Assembly (NCBI GenBank): GCA_002393835.1
Contig: DGTW01000054.1
Location: forward strand, 1 to 17,983
DNA: 17,983 nucleotides
Reading direction: 5' to 3'
DNA from: Treponema sp. UBA4326
GTDB lineage: Bacteria > Spirochaetota > Spirochaetia > Treponematales > Treponemataceae
Below the pieces are notes generated by a model that made no database searches, was not told the DNA's origin, and worked only from the letters and a program-made list of their open reading frames with translations. Position 1 is the first letter of the stretch, and the number at the start of each line of letters is the position of its first letter. A program made the translations under genes and the position numbers. Below, one piece after another: positions 15,901-17,983 of this stretch.

Positions 15901-17983
15901 TACCAGAAGAATTTAGTCAGGAACCAGTTTTCCGTAGATTCCCGTTCCCCTTCACCTACGCTGCTTCCCCAGTCATGGGCAATTAGGGCGTCAGTTTTTG
16001 CGTAAGAAACCTTCGTGTTTTCAAAAATGGGGAATGATGAAGGAATATCAGATTGATTAAAATTTGGCAGGGCAAGAGTCCACCAACTGTTTTCAACGCT
16101 GGCAGAAGGAGAAGAAGAATCGCTGGTAAAGGAAATTGCCCCAGCAGAAGAGTCAGAGCCTGAAGAAGAAAGAGCACTATTAACGGTCTGAGCCTTCCCG
16201 GCCGCAAATTTGACGCTGCTTCCCGCACCAGTGAAGGAAAGTGTGCCAAATGTGTTTGAGTCAGAGAATGTGATGTCGGACTTCGCCCCAGTGAAGGCCG
16301 CAGATGTGAAAGTGTTGCCAGAGGAGAATGTGACAGTCGATCTTTCACCGGAGAAAGTCGCAGATGTAGCAAAGTCATTTGTGCCTGAAAAAGTGACAGT
16401 CTGGCTAGAGCCAGAGAAAGTCGCTGATACAAATGTGTTGTCCGCAGAGAATGTGACGGTCGAGTCTGTTCCAGTGAAGGAAGCCGTCCCAAAGGCATTT
16501 CCGCCTGCAAAAGTGATTGTCTGGCTGGCCCCGGTAAATGTCGCCGCATGGAAGCTATTCGCCCCTGTAAGGGAAATGACCGCGTTACCCGTAGGGAATC
16601 TGACATCATAAAAAGTGTTATTGCCAGAAATCGAGAAATTCTCCCCTGTAAAAGAAATCACTCCGTCGCTAGCCGTAAAACCGCTTCCGCTTGTATTTCC
16701 GTTCGTCCAGTTTCCCTTTACAGTGAAGCTTCCCGATGAAGTCACACTTGCCCCAGAAGAAATCTCAAGGTTCAAAAGCGTAAGACTCGCCCCAGAACTC
16801 ACTGAAAGAGCCTGTGCCGAACTTCCGGCAAAAACAAGGCTTTTTCCGTCCGTTGCCGTCACAGAAGAGCCAGATTCTGCCGTAAAGTCACCTTCAAGGC
16901 TCAGGTTTCCGCCGAGGCTCACGACCGCTCCAGCTTTCGCAAGGACATTCCCGCCGACAGACGACACAGCCCCAAAAATCAGCTGGCCAGAGCTTCCGAC
17001 AGAGACATCAGAAGCCACCGTCGTAAGTCCGCCAAAAGTCAGAGAACCGCCGCCATCTTCAAGGCTGACACTTCCACCAACAGTCGCTCCGCCGCCTAAA
17101 GTCAGCGAGCCTGTACCGCTTACCGTGACATCGCCCCCGACAGAAATTGCCGCTGAGCTTTGTGCAATTCCTGAGACAAGGAGATTTGCGTAATCAGTCT
17201 CACCAAAGTCTGTGACAATCTGCCCGCTTCCGCTGTATTCGACAGTGCCACCGTGTTCTGTGTCATTGATTGGAGAAGAACTCGCCTCACCATTCATGAT
17301 TCGTGCCCCACCAGAATATTCAATCGTGCCGAAGTTTTCGAGAGAATATGTAACAGTGAGTGCGTTTGAAGCTAGAGTAACAGAAGAATCATGCGTTGTT
17401 TTTGTCGAAGTACCGATGACAAGCGAGTTTAGTGTTATTCCGGCAGCATCAACAGTCGGATATTTTTCAACTTCGTCTGGAATTAAGACTTTCGCCCCTA
17501 AGGACTGCTTTTCAGCGATTCCCGGGGCAAGCCCTAAATCCCAGTTGGAATCATTAGACCAAGCTTCATCAGTACCAATCCAGTTATAGACAAAATCATA
17601 ACCTAAATCCCAGCCGTTTTTATAAAGGGCAAAATAATCTAACTTTTCCGTACCAGTTGAAATTGATGGCACACTTGTTTTTTCAGAACCAGAATATGCT
17701 TGATGAGAGCCGAACAGAACTGAACTTCCCGCCCGAATCACGACATTTTCACCGATTGAAAGATAGCTTGCGCTGAATTTTGTTGAATCGACGATGATTG
17801 CAGAAGATGCCTCACTGTAAATCGTGATTAAATTTTCGCTTGCACCATTAAGGATTAGATTTCCTGTTATAGTCTGGATTGTGCCGTTCCCAAAAGCAAG
17901 GACAGCTCCACCAGCCTCACAAGTAAAATCTGTAAAACTATTTGAACCGGAAAGTGTAGTACTGCCAATAATCGTCACAGGAT
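6945..17983 (-). CDS. Giant secreted beta-solenoid protein with FlgD-like C-terminus, N-terminus outside window
   Basis: A single frame is open from the window edge to the TGA at 6945-6947, about 3,680 codons. The GTG at 17976-17978 is internal, since the frame continues upstream to the edge. The sequence is rich in Ser, Thr, Gly, Asn and Val with alternating hydrophobic residues, as in parallel beta-helix or solenoid surface proteins. In order it shows VGG repeats (17150-16881), 20-residue repeats (16620-16206), 19-residue repeats (15115-14871), three W..NW modules, and two near-identical blocks of about 466 residues (13823-12427 and 12293-10891). A less repetitive part follows, with Ig-like stretches (IELRYSEPVDIG near 9550; TPPSFSIVLSP and VFTKPL near 8260-8335). 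Last comes a FlgD-like Ig domain. It is likely an extracellular adhesin or coat protein; function and ligand are unknown. Long antisense frames over it are artefacts of its composition. Confidence 0.95.
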   Translation of the reverse strand, partial: PVTIIGSTTLSGSNSFTDFTCEAGGAVLAFGNGTIQTITGNLILNGASENLITIYSEASSAIIVDSTKFSASYLSIGENVVIRAGSSVLFGSHQAYSGSEKTSVPSISTGTEKLDYFALYKNGWDLGYDFVYNWIGTDEAWSNDSNWDLGLAPGIAEKQSLGAKVLIPDEVEKYPTVDAAGITLNSLVIGTSTKTTHDSSVTLASNALTVTYSLENFGTIEYSGGARIMNGEASSSPINDTEHGGTVEYSGSGQIVTDFGETDYANLLVSGIAQSSAAISVGGDVTVSGTGSLTLGGGATVGGSVSLEDGGGSLTFGGLTTVASDVSVGSSGQLIFGAVSSVGGNVLAKAGAVVSLGGNLSLEGDFTAESGSSVTATDGKSLVFAGSSAQALSVSSGASLTLLNLEISSGASVTSSGSFTVKGNWTNGNTSGSGFTASDGVISFTGENFSISGNNTFYDVRFPTGNAVISLTGANSFHAATFTGASQTITFAGGNAFGTASFTGTDSTVTFSADNTFVSATFSGSSQTVTFSGTNDFATSATFSGERSTVTFSSGNTFTSAAFTGAKSDITFSDSNTFGTLSFTGAGSSVKFAAGKAQTVNSALSSSGSDSSAGAISFTSDSSSPSASVENSWWTLALPNFNQSDIPSSFPIFENTKVSYAKTDALIAHDWGSSVGEGERESTENWFLTKFFWYGTADSSWTNPENWRFTDSDTADHVANYPTFDYSAYTEKARKEIEIATASGGQDMVLAENIDVKNLTVRSGKTIDLKGYSVTADDSDSTSADFINNGKVRLYGVSNQILSSIENGSGSTVEYYSEDGSPSLFSWGNSYENLVILSPFEISEDVSVEQNLTFGKDSSYGASGSILNKFTVSGSTLIANGSGNSLSLLGENSFGAGVKIGNESDSSLVGGNIVLNSDGIFSLGYAECDSLKIQTSVNITGTLASDCSFTGDGAQINGGGNTFTKNVYFNGDESKISGSNTFSGNVAFNGKNIELLDDNTFSGNVTFNGSNIELSGANTFASATFNEDIKIFGSNSFADFICQAPGKSLEFAADTTQEISHSFKLSGSAENHILLGGSAEWNIEPSDSALISILYVTVKNSNNLRTAPIILYSKNECNTDGTGNTNWFFAGHEYVWTAEDASSPNEWNSVDNWEPRSIPTKYADVKINFLASENYPILTSDISLANDESSAFNVDLDGDGIIDTLSVASSLSIGQNALFDFNGYNLTVNSLYNEGRIRVKGSEVLNASGDSGIVNFPLDENSVLTGIIEYYDVFGSGLNWGGKGNKYKQLEFTSGARGEESRPIIVTEKALIANGSGNSISLTAANSFGDVLTIGNETVPAGDITLSGENTFAGGLSLVSGGNIVLNGKKDSESYFELLDDSVCSMLTLKSPVSLNGNVTTTGSQTYRGNISLKADVDFTAGAGIIFETESADGKITVGSESSSSAKSAVFKNEVSMACDMEIKELASLSFEDSVTTDSNLSLSVPSVDFAENAAFSQSDSTKTISLEGETVLSFKTAAFEAGRLEIAQNASFTQSGENISPTEQTVHGIENNGICVWDSGSEGGSLVLAGSIVGEKAGEVVFNKKNVSISQSPVTIAGVFYDLEIPAGVTATNGSSLAVRRNFTVSGTYTHNDKPLTLGSITLADGRKFESENNEDGSAGIIESLSNLGSVTVAQETSGKTFASEIVAISLGLNDKTPSAGTILFEKKVTAESLTNESGSDFDIEIREACDISQTVSFGTSGKVILGREETSECNFTGMVSHTGGETRLAGKLKAASAEFARTLLTKNTVIDTGSNNVVFSGMLDSESATVPSSLVIGSDTSASSAVFGGEVGSEAPLLSLEVRGNASFGGNVTTTGSQTYGERAILEGDVVFDALDNLISFGSTVESKDGVISSLTLKSPVSLNGNVTTTGSQTYRGNISLKADADFTAGSGIIFETESAGGKITVGSESSSSAKSAVFKNEVSMACDMEIKELASLSFKDSVTTDSNLSLSVPSIDFAENAAFSQSDGTKTVSLEGETVLSFKAASFEAGRLVIAQNASFTQSGENISPASQTVHGIENNGSCVWDSGSEGGSLVLAGSIVGDKAGEVVFNKKNVSISQNPVTIAGVFYDLTIPAEFTATNGSSLAVRRNFTVSGTYAHNDKPLTLGSITLADGRKFESENNEDGSAGRIEIESDSNLGSVTVAQESSGKTFASEIKAISLGLNDKTPSAGKILFEKKVTAESLTNERGSGFEIEISEACDISQAVSFGTSGKVILGREETSECNFTGMVSHTGGETRLAGKLKAASAEFARTLLTKNTVIDTGSNSVVFSGKLDSEPATEPSSLVIGSETSASSAVFGGEVGSEAPLLSLEVKGNASFGGSLTCQGKIIFMGDVLSKASGVNLTSQKSYILANGTVSRKWGAESGSLTVASDLFADISSDATLSIESDLLFSKNLVLYSGNFSAGAVNLSVSEDFAIFGSSYSADDPRYSGSDTRFAYYKYTLQDGLAYKPESGEAAFASRFATSGTKISVGKNFYANGLDFDNCSLLLPDNRNSNPSFNPSSEVTEKQWGSPYAIVFNSSISNCTAKASVDSDSAFVAAATFQNVTDDSGNSGFQFDIPKIAEAYSVSDSVICISFDMALENSQNEVQKTVALVSSLLEGGIFYNEGKIAFDGIFYTKTDGTDCSIPLSDSDFASSDIPAGTKLYLKVSSLGEKWNTDATASSYGNSDSSDRGGEHHEVTTDLSMFEGLFYAAQGKTMCRNYGIGLWKDDSAYVTSKTFPTIDRARPVLIDVFTGQELYSTNTGSAESQKPYDSHNFIELRYSEPVDIGDLLSGSTSENQNIQAEKNFASSQSHGGSILKNGSGLSVTGFVSIAQGSVEAGIRNGSSHEIDTAKAHALYRKFQRNAKVAESVEPCRIRISIAGFVDIDNPVTIDGKSFNNWIGYIDSSESPAGLVQPFANPYITDLAVDADGNALKNALDENNSSRTITVNSASSSISSDCLPDSLYSLYGAWDCTHPSFSPYITSLSGEEGYSWTDGDSDSRTYEIVGMVDSNVSAYLDHVEFHLFDNQPEYKSGDTYKWVSQLGWMENGSELPSHIAPESTGGARPFAQGVKKSQGGIRRSSLAEAYSAFDYSYATDGIYSDYRSFNDDGIFQHVKSSLFRNKDLTVTSTNDDGLYIAMHLNSSDSKLPMRTNFIIRYYQEKSFITDLAGNRLLHSDDGSVKTLRSVDITPPSFSIVLSPVGEDKLYAVFTKPLAYDGQLLQDRADLPSVMEKIRDNLEFVYSAGDDIDTGNYVSGEDEIAITKVELASYSADYTSLLFTLDRKIRLNDVEKIWLRINEKGDEIETFSGKLTASYFRDISGNSIPYHTCHAISDFAVNSVNVLYARSLSDEDEGWDEQGIYGSGVNSLASDYAAHDFSAEGGNYGKLRTGHDIIFQLQLMGGVDSDGYYGFKNDESLALVIDKKSNLRNEWISDKFNLLTKKDWRIWLDKPLPSLASSYNSSLLSRNPVFEKVTGSDLLENMTLKNDEFNFASKEEYQFFFKILDKDGNPILINHDGDKTTQKIPLYALWMPQEKISSGDFSFLDLWSFTLSSITRQRGGVTILNNVIDASVGEKTAIEVDMVSSGNLNVFIMTLDGNIVQHLAKDSFKAGKHYFYWDGKNKGGSPVARGLYFVRVSGKGIDETRKVMVVK
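6948..7150 (-). other. C-terminal FlgD-like Ig domain resembling a T9SS sorting domain
   Basis: The last 65 or so residues run NVFIMTLDGNIVQHL, then KAGKHYFYWDGKNKGG, then ARGLYFVRVSG, ending RKVMVVK. The pattern of a strand, G-x-H-x-x-x-W-D-G-K-N-x-x-G, GLYFVRV and a basic end followed by MVVK is that of FlgD_ig-type Ig folds. It is close to the C-terminal sorting domains of Bacteroidetes type IX secretion cargo. Whether it directs secretion here, or is only a folding cap, cannot be told from the sequence. Confidence 0.7.
10891..12293 (-). repeat. Tandem duplication, C-terminal copy (about 1403 bp)
   Basis: This copy encodes the block beginning LTLKSPVSLNGNVTTTG and ending LSLEVKGNASFGG. 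It aligns with 12427-13823 along its whole length. The offset between copies is 1530 bp at the N-terminal end and 1536 bp at the C-terminal end, the difference being a two-codon insertion here (GRIEIESDSN against GIIESLSN). By eye about 35 residues of 466 differ, so identity is roughly 92%. Long runs of DNA are identical between the copies. Confidence 0.9.
12231..12428 (-). repeat. 33-bp direct repeats at the duplication borders
   Basis: A 33-bp sequence encoding GNVTTTGSQTY occurs three times: 12231-12263, 12396-12428 and 13761-13793. The three copies differ at one or two bases. The one at 12396-12428 lies at the end of the N-terminal duplicated block and outside the shared region of the C-terminal block. 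These short direct repeats are natural sites for unequal recombination and could explain how the block was duplicated. Confidence 0.8.
12427..13823 (-). repeat. Tandem duplication, N-terminal copy (about 1397 bp)
   Basis: This copy begins LTLKSPVSLNGNVTTTG and ends LSLEVRGNASFGG. It is separated from the other copy by 133 bp (12294-12426), which encode a short spacer carrying a third NVTTTGSQTY motif. Differences from the other copy are scattered substitutions, both silent and replacing, with no frameshift, so both copies remain coding. The block ends abruptly on both sides, with YFELLDDSVCSM before it here and FGSTVESKDGVIS before the other copy. That fits a segmental duplication rather than gradual repeat growth. 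Confidence 0.9.
14330..14585 (-). other. W..NW module 3 of the giant protein
   Basis: The segment reads YVWTAEDASSPNEWNSVDNW, then SIPTKYADVKINFLASENYPIL, then strands with VDLDGDGIIDTLSV and a GQNALFDFNGYNLTV coil. It is the most elaborate of the three modules and has an acidic DLDGDGIID loop of the kind that often binds calcium. It lies between the 19-residue tract and the duplicated blocks. Confidence 0.6.
14871..15115 (-). repeat. 19-residue solenoid repeat tract
   Basis: Five consecutive coils share the pattern (S/G/D)-N-T-F-x-x-N-V-x-F-N-G-x-x-I-x-x. The phenylalanine codon of the N-(T/S)-F motif recurs at 15093, 15036, 14979, 14922 and 14871, giving periods of 57, 57, 57 and 51 bases. 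A fixed 19-residue period with alternating hydrophobic residues fits one turn of a parallel beta-helix per repeat. Confidence 0.8.
15735..15915 (-). other. W..NW module 2 of the giant protein
   Basis: The segment reads FFWYGTADSSWTNPENW, then ANYPTFDYSAYTEKARKEIEI, then strands IDVKNLTVRSGKTIDLKG. It matches module 1 at the W-x-G, W, NW and YPT positions and again introduces a set of beta strands ending in a YSVTADD-type coil. It separates the 20-residue tract from the 19-residue tract. Confidence 0.6.
16206..16620 (-). repeat. 20-residue solenoid repeat tract
   Basis: About seven coils follow the pattern N-x-F-x-x-A-x-F-(T/S)-G-x-x-x-x-(V/I)-x-F-(S/A), for example NTFVSATFSGSSQTVTFSG. The shared DNA motif (gaatgtgac or its variants) recurs at 16266, 16326, 16389, 16449, 16509 and about 16569, giving periods of 60, 63, 60, 60 and 60 bases. 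The one 63-base unit carries an extra residue (FATSATF). The regularity points to recent tandem growth of a beta-solenoid. Confidence 0.85.
16881..17150 (-). repeat. Glycine-rich VGG repeats
   Basis: Successive segments read SVGGDVTVSGTGSLTLGG, TVGGSVSLEDGGGSLTFGG, VASDVSVGSSGQLIFGA, VGGNVLAKAGAVVSLGG and NLSLEGDF. Each is about 18-20 residues, with a VGG/(D/S/N)V strand and an SLTLGG-like strand. They are more diverged than the 20-residue tract downstream in the same protein and probably form coils of the same solenoid. Confidence 0.65.
17455..17600 (-). other. W..NW module 1 of the giant protein
   Basis: The segment reads YNWIGTDEAWSNDSNW, then a proline- and acid-containing stretch with VLIPDEVEKYPTVDAAG, then strands LNSLVIG. 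The order of W-x-G, W, N-W, P, and I-P...YPT resembles a module found repeatedly in large secreted proteins of Bacteroidetes and other bacteria. It opens a new solenoid block here. No enzymatic motif is visible. Confidence 0.6.

Noticed and set aside
14871..16620. CRISPR-like array suggested by the regular 57- and 60-base spacing
   Set aside because: The units are contiguous coding repeats in one frame with degenerate sequence. There are no unique spacers, no leader and no cas genes.
16210..17589. Plus-strand open frames of 125-192 codons opposite the N-terminal repeats
   Set aside because: Their translations (repeated PVK, PEKV and PPK patterns) are simply the reverse complement of the solenoid repeats. 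No family or start signal supports them.
17976..17983. GTG at 17976-17978 as the true start of the giant protein
   Set aside because: The frame stays open to the window edge, there is no signal peptide after this codon, and the sequence starts in the middle of a repeat-like strand (TIIGSTTLSGSNSF).

Overview
The window looks like a piece of a host-associated spirochaete chromosome, most probably a Treponema relative. This is an inference from three things: a lipoprotein signal with a loose spirochaete-style lipobox, a very large repeat-rich secreted protein with a FlgD-like C-terminal domain, and moderate GC with AT-rich promoter DNA. No rRNA or other decisive marker is present. Almost the whole window is coding; the longest gap without a gene is the 272-bp divergent region at 4179-4450. 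I see no tRNA or rRNA gene, CRISPR array, insertion sequence, integrase or phage gene.

Layout. (1) 1-4178, minus strand: N-terminal 1392 codons of a large lipoprotein built of bacterial Ig-like repeats; its 3' end lies outside the window. (2) 4179-4450: divergent control region with a good sigma70-type promoter for the lipoprotein, a small palindrome in its leader, and a compact GC-rich element rich in AGCGA motifs in front of metA. (3) 4451-5371, plus strand: MetA-type homoserine O-acyltransferase, whose Glu111 predicts acetyl-CoA use, followed by an intrinsic terminator lying inside the end of the convergent gene. (4) 5409-6476 and 6490-6870, minus strand: a two-gene unit in the order PilZ-domain protein, then RlmM-like 23S rRNA ribose methyltransferase, 13 bp apart. 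(5) 6945-17983, minus strand: one open frame of about 3,680 codons, the C-terminal part of a giant secreted beta-solenoid protein whose start lies outside the window.

The giant protein dominates the window. From N to C terminus (high to low coordinates) it carries glycine-rich VGG repeats, a tract of regular 20-residue repeats, a tract of 19-residue repeats, three W..NW modules that introduce successive solenoid blocks, a tandem duplication of about 466 residues, a long non-repetitive region with Ig-like stretches, and a FlgD-like Ig domain ending in a lysine- and valine-rich tail that resembles type IX secretion sorting domains.

How the genes relate: methionine biosynthesis (metA) and rRNA modification (rlmM) are housekeeping functions with no visible link to the surface proteins. 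The lipoprotein and the giant protein are both predicted at the cell surface, and the PilZ protein is a predicted c-di-GMP receptor just downstream of the giant gene on the same strand. Any regulatory link among these three is speculation from proximity.
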